NCBI GenBank assembly: GCA_020349865.1
Contig: CP070700.1
Location: forward strand, 524,587-530,493
DNA: 5,907 nucleotides
Reading direction: 5' to 3'
Source: Desulfobacteraceae bacterium
GTDB taxonomy: Bacteria > Desulfobacterota > DSM-4660 > Desulfatiglandales > Desulfatiglandaceae
In this document: positions 1-5,850 of the stretch, piece by piece
Layout of the letters: the number at the start of each line of letters is the position of its first letter
Position numbering within the stretch: position 1 is the first letter of the stretch
Notes under the pieces: generated by a model
The model's database searches: none
The model's input: the letters and a program-made list of their open reading frames with translations, nothing else
What the model was told of the DNA's origin: nothing
Program-made: the position numbers and the translations under genes

Positions 1-917
1 GCCCAAGCCCTGCCCGTTTTCAGTTTCCTCTTCCTGATTTCATCAAATTCTCCCTTTCGCCAATCTGGAATCTTTTCCTCGTTCATAAGCCAAAGATGCT
101 TGGTCCCTTTAAGGCATTCTTCTCCCTTTTTCATCAACATCTTATGTTCTTGACGTCTCACCTTATCCAGAGCCTCTGTCACTTGGCGGACTACATGAAA
201 ACGGTCAAAGACGATCTTTCCCTCCGCACCAGGTACAAGATCTTTCGTGGCAGCAATGTAGGGATCCCACATGTCCATAGCGATAGCTTTAATCCCTTTC
301 AACTCTTCCTTAGAAAACTGACCATAGTAGCCTTCAAGACTATCTTGCCCCCTGTCTTCAAGAACGCATTCCACTGTACCACCGCGCAGGTCACAGACCA
401 ATGTCTCATAGCGATGTCTCCTGGTAAAAGATTTCTCATCAATACCAAGGTAGTCCGGAACTACGCATTTCTTCCTGCTAAGGCCCCTTTCAACAGCCTT
501 CTCCATGATGTTCCAGGCTTCGTACCAGCTTGTGTCCGTCAGATGATTGGTCCCCGTCACATCGCACTCCATCAGTGTATCAATTACCCGGTTCTCAAAG
601 AGCAAGGTAAATCGACTCCCAGGCTCAGCCCAAGGAGCCGGGACTTGTCTCACATCATGCTTGGGACATTTAACCCGGGGCAAACGGCAATGAATATAGG
701 TTCCAAACTGGCATGTATTGAGATGGCGCCATACTCGTTCTTCGCTGTGATCATAGACGGATGCTTTCTTTTCACATTCGGGGCAGTTCCATTTTATGCC
801 GGAATAATCTTCTATCCAGACATCCACTCGGCCAGCATCAGGATCAAGCTCAACCTTTGTTACTCTCCAAGGGTCACAGAGTCCAAGCAACGCTTCATAA
901 AATTCTGTGTCTCGCAT
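1..917 (-). CDS. ISL3-family transposase, N-terminal 305 residues (runs off left edge)
   Basis: This is a DDE transposase that would cut and join the ends of the surrounding insertion sequence. The open frame reads from ATG at 917 through 305 codons to position 1 with no stop. It begins MRDTEFYEALLGLCDPWRV, a typical ISL3 start. An N-terminal zinc-binding region shows CPEC (C45, C48) and CPKH (C84, H87). The helix-turn-helix-like linker contains WAEPGSRFT (about residues 96-104). The catalytic core has the first acidic residue in GIDEKSF (D160) and the second in AIAMDMWDPY (D215), followed by VFDRFHVVR and the family motif KGTKHLWL. The third catalytic Glu and the C-terminus lie beyond the window. 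The ATG at 917 was chosen because AAAGAGG (930-924) is six bases upstream; an in-frame ATG at 923 overlaps that site. No frameshift or stop is seen, so the visible part looks intact. Confidence 0.93.
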   Translation of the reverse strand, partial: MRDTEFYEALLGLCDPWRVTKVELDPDAGRVDVWIEDYSGIKWNCPECEKKASVYDHSEERVWRHLNTCQFGTYIHCRLPRVKCPKHDVRQVPAPWAEPGSRFTLLFENRVIDTLMECDVTGTNHLTDTSWYEAWNIMEKAVERGLSRKKCVVPDYLGIDEKSFTRRHRYETLVCDLRGGTVECVLEDRGQDSLEGYYGQFSKEELKGIKAIAMDMWDPYIAATKDLVPGAEGKIVFDRFHVVRQVTEALDKVRRQEHKMLMKKGEECLKGTKHLWLMNEEKIPDWRKGEFDEIRKRKLKTGRAW

Positions 918-981
918 CGGCATCCTCTTTTCAGTGCTTTGATCAGCCAATGCTACAATATGGGAGACAAATTGACTACAA

Positions 982-1011
982 TATATAGATTCACCCACGC
1001 AAAACTGTGAA
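982..1011 (-). promoter_or_regulatory. possible transposase promoter overlapping the IS end
   Basis: On the minus strand TTCACA (1011-1006) and TATATA (987-982) are separated by 18 bases. This gives a moderate sigma70-like match about 65 bases upstream of the transposase start. Promoters overlapping a terminal repeat are common in insertion sequences. The match is imperfect in both boxes and the region is AT-rich, so chance is a real alternative. Confidence 0.3.
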
Positions 1012-1016
1012 GGACC
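990..1016 (-). repeat. putative terminal inverted repeat of the ISL3 element
   Basis: Reading inward on the minus strand from 1016, the sequence starts GGTCCTTCACAGTTTTGCGT and continues to about GGGTGAA. It lies about 73-100 bases upstream of the transposase ATG, which is where a terminal repeat is expected. The partner repeat is not in the window, so both the length and the exact tip are provisional. Confidence 0.5.
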
Positions 1017-1049
1017 ATATATATAGGAAAAATATTTTGGGAGTAGATC

Positions 1050-2303
1050 ATGGAAGATAAACTTCGATGTTATGATAAGGTGATTCAACTTATTAATAAA
1101 GGTGTTGATATCCCCAACCCGTTTAGCATAGATCTGGGCGATGAAGTCAAGATTGACCAGATATCCGGGAATGGCGTAAAGATTTATCCCGGGTGCAGGA
1201 TCTATGGTGAACACACTGTCATATCCGGAGGTTCACAGATTGGTTATGAAGGTCCGGTTACTGTAGATAACTGCCAGTTAGGTCCCAATGTCGTTCTGAA
1301 GGGCGGTTATTTTAATAATTCCGTCTTTCTCGAAAAAGCGAACATGGGATCAAGCGCACAGGTGCGGGAAGGCTGTATCCTTGAAGAAGAGGCTAACGGT
1401 GCACATTGTGTGGGTTTAAAACAGACCATACTTTTCCCTTTTGTGACGCTTGGCAGTCTTATCAACTTCTGTGATTGTATGATGGCCGGCGGCACAAGCC
1501 GAAAGGATCACAGCGAGGTGGGCAGCTCTTATATACACTTCAATTTTACACCTGATGGGGATAAAACAACGGCATCATTGATTGGAGATGTGCCGAGGGG
1601 TGTCATGCTTAATCAGCCTGCTATTTTTTTAGGAGGCCAAGGTGGCATTGTAGGCCCTTTACGCATGGGATACGGTAATATTGTTGCTGCCAACTCTATT
1701 CTGCGGAATGATTTTATTGAGGACAATAAATTGATAGTTGGGAAGACACACTCTGGAAAGACAATGAATTACAGGCCAAGGGCCTATCCTGTCTTTCGTC
1801 GTATTCTGGAAAATAATATAATTTATCTTGCTAATCTGATAGCCCTCGAGGAGTGGTACATCAATGTGAGGCGCCCATTTTTTGATACGCAGGAATTAGG
1901 TCGGCTTGTCTTTGACGGATCGCTTGATAAACTGGCACTTGCGAAGAAAGAACGATTGAAGCGTTTAAAGATCTTGGCTGAAAAAGTGAAGATACCATTT
2001 GAAGATGATGAAAAGTCAAATACTAAAACAAAAGGGAGAAACGAGTTCTCCTTGAAGTATTCAGAAATAGAAGGTCTCTTTTCGGGAGCTATGAAAAATA
2101 GTGATATAGACAGATACCGTGATGTTTTTCTCTCTGATTACGAAAACTCAAGGATTAATAACGGATCCGATTATATAGCAGTCATACAGGGTCTTCCTTC
2201 TCAGGTTTCTCAAAAGGGAACGACATGGCTTCAGGGGATCATAGACGCATTTTGTGAAAAGACAAAGGAAATTGTACCATTATTAAAACTGTTCGCCAAA
2301 TGA
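1050..2303 (+). CDS. left-handed beta-helix (hexapeptide-repeat) protein, GlmU acetyltransferase-like, no uridylyltransferase domain
   Basis: The 417-residue product has three parts. A short N-terminal segment (1-30) resembles the linker before hexapeptide domains in sugar-phosphate acyltransferases. A long left-handed beta-helix follows (about 33-230), with repeats such as VKIYPGCRI, TVDNCQLGPNVVLKGG, NSVFLEKANMG, AQVREGCILEEEA and GPLRMGYGNIVAANSIL. The charged, mostly helical C-terminal region (about 245-417) has no motif I recognise. The conserved HCVGLKQTILFPFVTLGSLINFCD stretch lies at about 119-142. Bifunctional GlmU (about 450 aa) begins with a GxGTRM-type uridylyltransferase domain, which is absent here. 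Proteins of this build are often named UDP-GlcNAc pyrophosphorylase-like, but uridylyl transfer is not supported. Acetylation of GlcN-1-P, or simply a sugar-nucleotide-binding role, is an inference from the fold and from the downstream GlmM. The start is supported by GGGAG (1039-1043) six bases before ATG. It begins 33 bases beyond the ISL3 end. Confidence 0.75.
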   Translation: MEDKLRCYDKVIQLINKGVDIPNPFSIDLGDEVKIDQISGNGVKIYPGCRIYGEHTVISGGSQIGYEGPVTVDNCQLGPNVVLKGGYFNNSVFLEKANMGSSAQVREGCILEEEANGAHCVGLKQTILFPFVTLGSLINFCDCMMAGGTSRKDHSEVGSSYIHFNFTPDGDKTTASLIGDVPRGVMLNQPAIFLGGQGGIVGPLRMGYGNIVAANSILRNDFIEDNKLIVGKTHSGKTMNYRPRAYPVFRRILENNIIYLANLIALEEWYINVRRPFFDTQELGRLVFDGSLDKLALAKKERLKRLKILAEKVKIPFEDDEKSNTKTKGRNEFSLKYSEIEGLFSGAMKNSDIDRYRDVFLSDYENSRINNGSDYIAVIQGLPSQVSQKGTTWLQGIIDAFCEKTKEIVPLLKLFAK

Positions 2304-2384
2304 GTTTTTTGTATTATTGAAATCTTTTTACTTGTGCGTGACCTGTACTGAATTACGGGCATAATAAGTTGACAGATACATTTT

Positions 2385-2392
2385 AAAGGAGG
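2385..2392 (+). promoter_or_regulatory. strong ribosome binding site for glmM
   Basis: AAAGGAGG lies seven bases upstream of the ATG at 2400, a near-perfect Shine-Dalgarno sequence that fixes the glmM start. It is the strongest such site among the genes in this window. Confidence 0.8.
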
Positions 2393-2399
2393 AATCTAT

Positions 2400-3749
2400 A
2401 TGGGTAAATTATTTGGCACTGACGGAGTCCGAGGAGAAGCAAACCGATATCCAATGAACGCTGAAATTGCCTTCGCCATAGGGCAGGCAGTTGTCTATAT
2501 CATGAAAAATGCGCGTTCACATCCCAGGGTAGTGATCGGGAAAGACACTCGCATATCGGGCTATATGCTTGAAAGCTCCCTTGAGTCAGGCATAACCTCG
2601 ATGGGGGGGAATCCTTATCTGCTCGGTGTTCTGCCTACACCCGGGATCGCTTTTGCCGCCCAGAGCATGCGCGCCGACGCGGGGATTGTAATTTCTGCTT
2701 CTCACAATCCCTACCAGGACAACGGTATAAAAATTTTTTCAGGTACCGGCTTTAAGCTGTCTGATGAGCAGGAGGACGCTATCGAGGACCTGATGCTGAG
2801 CAACACGCTTCATGAACTCGTGCCGCCTGTCAAGGACATGGGTCAGGCATTCCGTTTGGATGACGTAAATGGTCGTTATATTGTATTCCTTAAAAACTCA
2901 TTTCCCAGGGATCTCTCCATTGAAGGGATGAAGATAGTTCTGGATACCGCCAATGGCGCCACCTATAAAGTCGCCCCGGCCGCTTTCTGGGAGCTGGGAG
3001 CCAAGACAGAGATTATCCATAATTCTCCAAATGGCATCAACATAAACGATAAGTGCGGTTCCCAGCATACAGAGGACCTTAGAAAAAAGGTTGTCGAAAG
3101 CGGCGCTTCGATCGGGCTTGCCTTTGACGGTGATGGTGACCGCCTGATCGCGGTAGATGAAAAAGGACAGGAAATAACTGGTGATCAAATTCTGCTCATA
3201 TGCGCGAACACACTTAAAGAACAGGGGAAATTAGAGAATGACCTTCTTGTAAGTACTGTTATGAGCAACCTGGGATTAAGGGTTGCCTGTAAGAAATATG
3301 GTTTCAAACATCACGCCTCCAAGGTGGGAGACCGTTATGTCCTTGAGGATATGTTGAAATTGGGAGGGGTGATAGGCGGTGAAGAATCGGGCCACATGAT
3401 TTTTCTTAATAAGCACACAACAGGTGACGGAATTATTACTGCGCTGCAACTGCTTGCCGCCATGGTCAGGTCGGGCAAGCCCCTTTCGGAACTTGCCCGA
3501 ATGATGGACATTTATCCCCAGAAATTAATAAATGTGGATGTGAAGAGCAAACCTGAAATCAATACGGTGCCGCAGGTTATGGAGGTAATAGAGAAGGTCG
3601 ATAAGGAATTAGGCGAAGAGGGCCGGGTTCTTGTACGCTATTCCGGAACCCAGAACATGTGCAGGGTAATGGTTGAGGGTCCATCGAAATCTGTGACGGA
3701 AAAATATTGCGAAGAGATTGCAGACGTTGTAAAACGCGCTCTTGGCTGA
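2400..3749 (+). CDS. glmM: phosphoglucosamine mutase
   Basis: GlmM interconverts glucosamine-6-phosphate and glucosamine-1-phosphate in the cytoplasm, the step that commits hexosamine to UDP-GlcNAc for peptidoglycan and surface polysaccharide. The 449-residue length is typical of bacterial GlmM. The N-terminus MGKLFGTDGVRGEAN is diagnostic. The phosphoserine loop is ISASHNPYQDNGIKIF, with the catalytic Ser at 101. The Mg-binding loop is DGDGDR (D243, D245, D247). The sugar-binding loop is GEESGH (327-332). The phosphate-binding loop near the C-terminus is RYSGTQNMCRVMVEGP (413-428). All four active-site loops are present and in order, so the enzyme should be functional. GlmM is normally activated by phosphorylation of the active Ser. 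The gene is 96 bases after the beta-helix gene and 25 bases before the deaminase gene, with no clear terminator on either side, so cotranscription is likely. Confidence 0.97.
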   Translation: MGKLFGTDGVRGEANRYPMNAEIAFAIGQAVVYIMKNARSHPRVVIGKDTRISGYMLESSLESGITSMGGNPYLLGVLPTPGIAFAAQSMRADAGIVISASHNPYQDNGIKIFSGTGFKLSDEQEDAIEDLMLSNTLHELVPPVKDMGQAFRLDDVNGRYIVFLKNSFPRDLSIEGMKIVLDTANGATYKVAPAAFWELGAKTEIIHNSPNGININDKCGSQHTEDLRKKVVESGASIGLAFDGDGDRLIAVDEKGQEITGDQILLICANTLKEQGKLENDLLVSTVMSNLGLRVACKKYGFKHHASKVGDRYVLEDMLKLGGVIGGEESGHMIFLNKHTTGDGIITALQLLAAMVRSGKPLSELARMMDIYPQKLINVDVKSKPEINTVPQVMEVIEKVDKELGEEGRVLVRYSGTQNMCRVMVEGPSKSVTEKYCEEIADVVKRALG

Positions 3750-3764
3750 AAAAATTTTTAAAAC

Positions 3765-3770
3765 GGAGGG
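3765..3770 (+). promoter_or_regulatory. ribosome binding site that fixes the nagB-like start
   Basis: GGAGGG... type site (CGGAGGG, with GGAGGG at 3765-3770) lies four bases before ATG 3775. An in-frame TTG at 3742, overlapping the end of glmM, would add eleven residues but has no ribosome binding site, and the added residues do not resemble a NagB N-terminus. The ATG at 3775 is therefore preferred. Confidence 0.75.
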
Positions 3771-3774
3771 AAAT

Positions 3775-4734
3775 ATGCCCATTAAGGTATTCATAACAAA
3801 TGACTTTGAACATATGAGCAAGGTTGCTGCGGACATTGTAAAAAAGAGACTCATTAAAATATTCAAAACAAAAAAGGAGATTGTACTGGGGCTCGCCACT
3901 GGAAACTCACCCACAGGCATGTACAAACATCTGGCACAGGCGGCTAATGACGGTGAGTTTGACAGTGGACGCATCAGAAGCTTTAACCTCGATGAGTATG
4001 TGGGGCTTCCCGGTGAGAATGTTCAGCAACGTGTTAGTCATCCGGAAAGTTACTGCTTTTTTATGATTCAAGAATTTTTCGGCCTTCTGAAGAAGAAATT
4101 CATTGAAACAAATGTTCCCTTCGGATCGTTGATTGATCAAAAGACTTTGATAAGTGAACTTAAAAAATATCCCATGGATTGGGCATACAAAGGCATAGAC
4201 GCAGGAAAGGCTATAGCCATAAAACAAAAGGCCCAATCAGAATATCTTAAGTGGATAAAAAAGGATATCCTTTACAGATACGTGCAGAAAATAAAAAAAT
4301 CCGGAGGTATTGACCTCCAGATAATAGGTGTTGGAGGTAGAGGTCATGTGGCATTTCACGAATCAGGAATACCCTTTAGGGGAAGTTCGGTTATGCTCGT
4401 TAAACTTGACAATAACACCATTAAGAACTCCGTGACAGACGGGCATTTTCCTTCGGTTAAAGAGTGCCCCAATTACGCCATTTCAATGGGTGCGGAGCTT
4501 GTTTATAAAGCAGGAACCGTGGTTCTGCTGGCAAATGGAGAGAGGAAAATCGAATCCGTTACACGATCCCTTCTGGAGTATGTGACCCTGGAAGTACCCA
4601 TCTCATATGGACAAGAATATGCCAACAATGGCGGCAATCTGATATATGTACTCGATAAGATAGCAGGTAGGAACTTACTTACCCAGAAGGGCAAGCTTAA
4701 AGAAAAAAAGATAAAGGTTGAGAACCTGACATAA
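3775..4734 (+). CDS. glucosamine-6-phosphate deaminase/isomerase family protein (NagB-like, divergent)
   Basis: NagB-family enzymes reversibly convert glucosamine-6-phosphate to fructose-6-phosphate plus ammonia. This 319-residue protein has the family landmarks in order: the phosphate loop LGLATGNSPTGMY (38-50), the catalytic-Asp motif SFNLDEYVGLP (69-79, D73 matching E. coli D72), HPESYCFFM (89-97), and GVGGRGHVAFHESG (185-198). The His and Glu of that last motif are kept (H191, E196, matching E. coli H143 and E148). Where E. coli has D141 and other members Asn, this protein has R189. It is about 50 residues longer than E. coli NagB (266 aa), mainly through an extension after GLP (about 80-88) and a Lys-rich insert between about 105 and 178. 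A charged Lys-rich tail ends the protein. The gene follows glmM by 25 bases, which suggests a biosynthetic or salvage role coupled to GlmM. The family assignment is firm; retained deaminase activity is uncertain. Confidence 0.85.
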   Translation: MPIKVFITNDFEHMSKVAADIVKKRLIKIFKTKKEIVLGLATGNSPTGMYKHLAQAANDGEFDSGRIRSFNLDEYVGLPGENVQQRVSHPESYCFFMIQEFFGLLKKKFIETNVPFGSLIDQKTLISELKKYPMDWAYKGIDAGKAIAIKQKAQSEYLKWIKKDILYRYVQKIKKSGGIDLQIIGVGGRGHVAFHESGIPFRGSSVMLVKLDNNTIKNSVTDGHFPSVKECPNYAISMGAELVYKAGTVVLLANGERKIESVTRSLLEYVTLEVPISYGQEYANNGGNLIYVLDKIAGRNLLTQKGKLKEKKIKVENLT

Positions 4735-4762
4735 GCAATTAAAAACAGTTCAGGCGTTACCA

Positions 4763-4792
4763 AGTAGAGACAAGGCATCCCTTGTCTCTACT
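4763..4792 (+). repeat. perfect palindrome, 13-bp stem and 4-base loop, REP-like or terminator-like
   Basis: AGTAGAGACAAGG, loop CATC, then CCTTGTCTCTACT form a perfect 13-bp inverted repeat. It lies in the gap between the convergent nagB-like gene (ends 4734) and the nucleotidyltransferase gene (ends 4837). No T-tract follows on either strand, so it is not a canonical intrinsic terminator, though a stem this stable could protect 3' ends or stop convergent transcription. The GTAGAGACAAGG-type arm resembles dispersed extragenic palindromes seen in many copies in some bacterial genomes; only one copy is visible here. Confidence 0.8.
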
Positions 4793-4836
4793 GTAATTCG
4801 AGACCGCTTCAGAGGCTGGAATTGTATAGTCCCCAT

Positions 4837-5736
4837 TTATTCAAACTCCTCAGATTCTTCGGTGGGATAGAAAAGATGGTAACTATCTTCCTTGATCTTC
4901 TCAAGGTCTTCGTGAAGGAGGCAATTTTCCGCCCTTAATCTGAATTCCCTGGCACTCCTTTCCATGGCATCGATCTTCTCATTTATACCATATTCTCTTA
5001 AAAGCTTCTTTATCGTGTGAAAAATATCATCACTTCCAAAGAGCAGAGTGCCCTCGTGTAATATCTTGCATGCCACCATGTGTTTAAATGTATCAAACTT
5101 CACCTGCTCTTTTACACGGGAAATATCCTTTACCATATAATCTATCTCTTCCTTTATATATGGATTTAACAGAAGGCTGTATTTTTCCTTATAGATTTCC
5201 TCATCGAGTCTGCCTCTCTGTCTTTCAGGAAACTGACCATCCACTATCACCACAATATCCATATCAGATCCCTTTACCATCTTTCCCGTGCTTCTTTCAG
5301 GACGTGGGACATCATTGGCCATATTAAAAACAATATCACCGGCTATTATGAAACAGATCCTCTGCTGTAAATCATACTCGAACCGGTCCATGAGGGAAGA
5401 CACAATATTATATGCCAGATCGGATTTGGTCCTGCTTATCCTCTCAATATTTTCTTCTATCTCCATGGCCTTGCTCTCAATCGGACCAGGATCATTTGTT
5501 AGACCGATTATGGAATAGGTTAGAAACTCCCTCAAAATAGAAGGGGACAGACGTGCATAACCCTCTATGTTTCTATCAAAACGCAAATATCTGGTCCCAA
5601 CTATCTTTATGAACAATTTATCGGACAATCTACAAGCCCGTAAAAGCAGAAGAGGGTCACCACCGAAAACCTTCACCAGTTCGGAACCTGTAATGGGACC
5701 TTTGTCCTTTATTATATCAATAATCCCGTCTTCCAT
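4837..5736 (-). CDS. nucleotidyltransferase-fold protein with N-terminal winged-helix-like domain, function unknown
   Basis: The 299-residue soluble protein has two recognisable parts. Residues 1-55 (IIDIIKDKGPITGSELVKVF, then a short helix and a strand pair ending GTRYLRFDR) look like a winged helix-turn-helix. Residues about 125-240 look like a Pol-beta/MNT-type nucleotidyltransferase domain. There the strand FIIAGDIVFN leads to GSDMDIVVIV, giving the metal-binding Asp pair D158 and D160; a possible third Asp is in EEIDYMV (D199). ACKILHEGTLLFGSDDI (222-238) matches the small helix-plus-strand that follows this core in related proteins. The C-terminus is helical and very acidic (EESEEFE). 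Between G133 and the DxD motif there is an unusually long loop. No toxin-antitoxin partner, CRISPR or defence gene is adjacent in the window. It reads convergently with the amino-sugar genes, from its own promoter at 5808-5836. The ATG at 5736 has AAAGAGAT (5750-5743) six bases upstream. Nucleotidyl transfer is inferred from motifs; the substrate is unknown. Confidence 0.8.
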   Translation of the reverse strand: MEDGIIDIIKDKGPITGSELVKVFGGDPLLLLRACRLSDKLFIKIVGTRYLRFDRNIEGYARLSPSILREFLTYSIIGLTNDPGPIESKAMEIEENIERISRTKSDLAYNIVSSLMDRFEYDLQQRICFIIAGDIVFNMANDVPRPERSTGKMVKGSDMDIVVIVDGQFPERQRGRLDEEIYKEKYSLLLNPYIKEEIDYMVKDISRVKEQVKFDTFKHMVACKILHEGTLLFGSDDIFHTIKKLLREYGINEKIDAMERSAREFRLRAENCLLHEDLEKIKEDSYHLFYPTEESEEFE

Positions 5737-5758
5737 TAGTTTATCTCTTTAAAAATCC

Positions 5759-5779
5759 GGTGAGGTGAGGTGGGGTGGG
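5759..5779 (+). repeat. G-rich tract with GGTGA tandem units (C-rich in the leader mRNA)
   Basis: Short tandem GGTGA units grade into GGTGGGGTGGG, giving five runs of two to four G on the plus strand. The minus-strand leader of the nucleotidyltransferase gene is therefore C-rich just upstream of its ribosome binding site. Two-tetrad G-quadruplex formation on the DNA strand is possible, but the runs are uneven. Confidence 0.4.
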
Positions 5780-5807
5780 TGATAAGAAGTCCCTTTTTTA
5801 AGACCAG

Positions 5808-5836
5808 AATATAGGAAATTTCGGCTAGTGGGTCAA
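5808..5836 (-). promoter_or_regulatory. sigma70-type promoter of the nucleotidyltransferase gene
   Basis: On the minus strand TTGACC (5836-5831) and TATATT (5813-5808) are separated by exactly 17 bases, with each box differing from consensus at one position. Transcription would start near 5801, giving a leader of roughly 65 bases before ATG 5736. The -35 box lies in one arm of an inverted repeat (5830-5850), so a repressor or activator site could overlap it. This is the best promoter match I see in the window. Confidence 0.65.
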
Positions 5837-5850
5837 GCAAAATCTGACCC
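5830..5850. repeat. inverted repeat GGGTCA-N9-TGACCC, possible operator or repeat end
   Basis: GGGTCA (5830-5835) and TGACCC (5845-5850) are perfect inverted six-base arms around nine bases. The repeat overlaps the -35 region of the promoter for the minus-strand gene, as an operator would. TCTGACCC recurs at 5892-5899, so the repeat may instead belong to a dispersed repeat or small mobile-element end that continues to the right of the window. Confidence 0.45.

Larger units (their letters stand above)
1..1016 (-). mobile_element. ISL3-family insertion sequence, one end (left part outside window)
   Basis: The minus strand carries an ISL3-type transposase whose start lies about 100 bases inside a putative element tip at 1016. 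The tip reads GGTCCTTCACAG inward on the minus strand, a G-rich start followed by CTTCACA that resembles the ends of ISL3 elements. Immediately outside the tip is the A/T-only octamer ATATATAT (1017-1024), which fits the AT-rich 8-bp target duplications known for this family. The other end, its matching inverted repeat and the second target copy are outside the window, so completeness cannot be judged. The element boundary at 1016 is inferred from one end only; the transposase identity is much firmer. Confidence 0.8.

Noticed and set aside
96..1010. Plus-strand open frame of 304 codons opposite the transposase
   Set aside because: It is a shadow of the minus-strand ISL3 transposase, which has clear family motifs across the same bases; the plus-strand translation resembles no family and has no ribosome binding site.
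972..1025. Outward promoter from the IS end (TTGACT at 972-977 with TATATA near 1018-1025)
   Set aside because: The spacing between the boxes is far too long, and no acceptable -10 sequence lies 16-18 bases after TTGACT or -35 box 16-18 bases before TATATA.
2304..2330. Terminator after the beta-helix gene based on the T-runs
   Set aside because: The T-run directly follows the stop codon but there is no GC-rich hairpin before it.
2369..2399. Internal promoter for glmM from TTGACA (2369-2374)
   Set aside because: No -10-like hexamer lies 16-19 bases downstream; that position is occupied by the ribosome binding site and start codon.
3742..3774. TTG start for the NagB-like gene overlapping glmM
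   Set aside because: No ribosome binding site precedes it and the extra eleven residues are not NagB-like, whereas ATG 3775 has GGAGGG four bases upstream.
3609..3974. Minus-strand frames within glmM and the nagB-like gene
   Set aside because: They lie opposite well-supported coding sequence, have no recognisable motifs, and overlap each other in different frames.
5088..5752. Plus-strand frames opposite the nucleotidyltransferase gene
   Set aside because: They are short and overlapping, lack ribosome binding sites, and run opposite a coherent 299-residue minus-strand protein with its own promoter.
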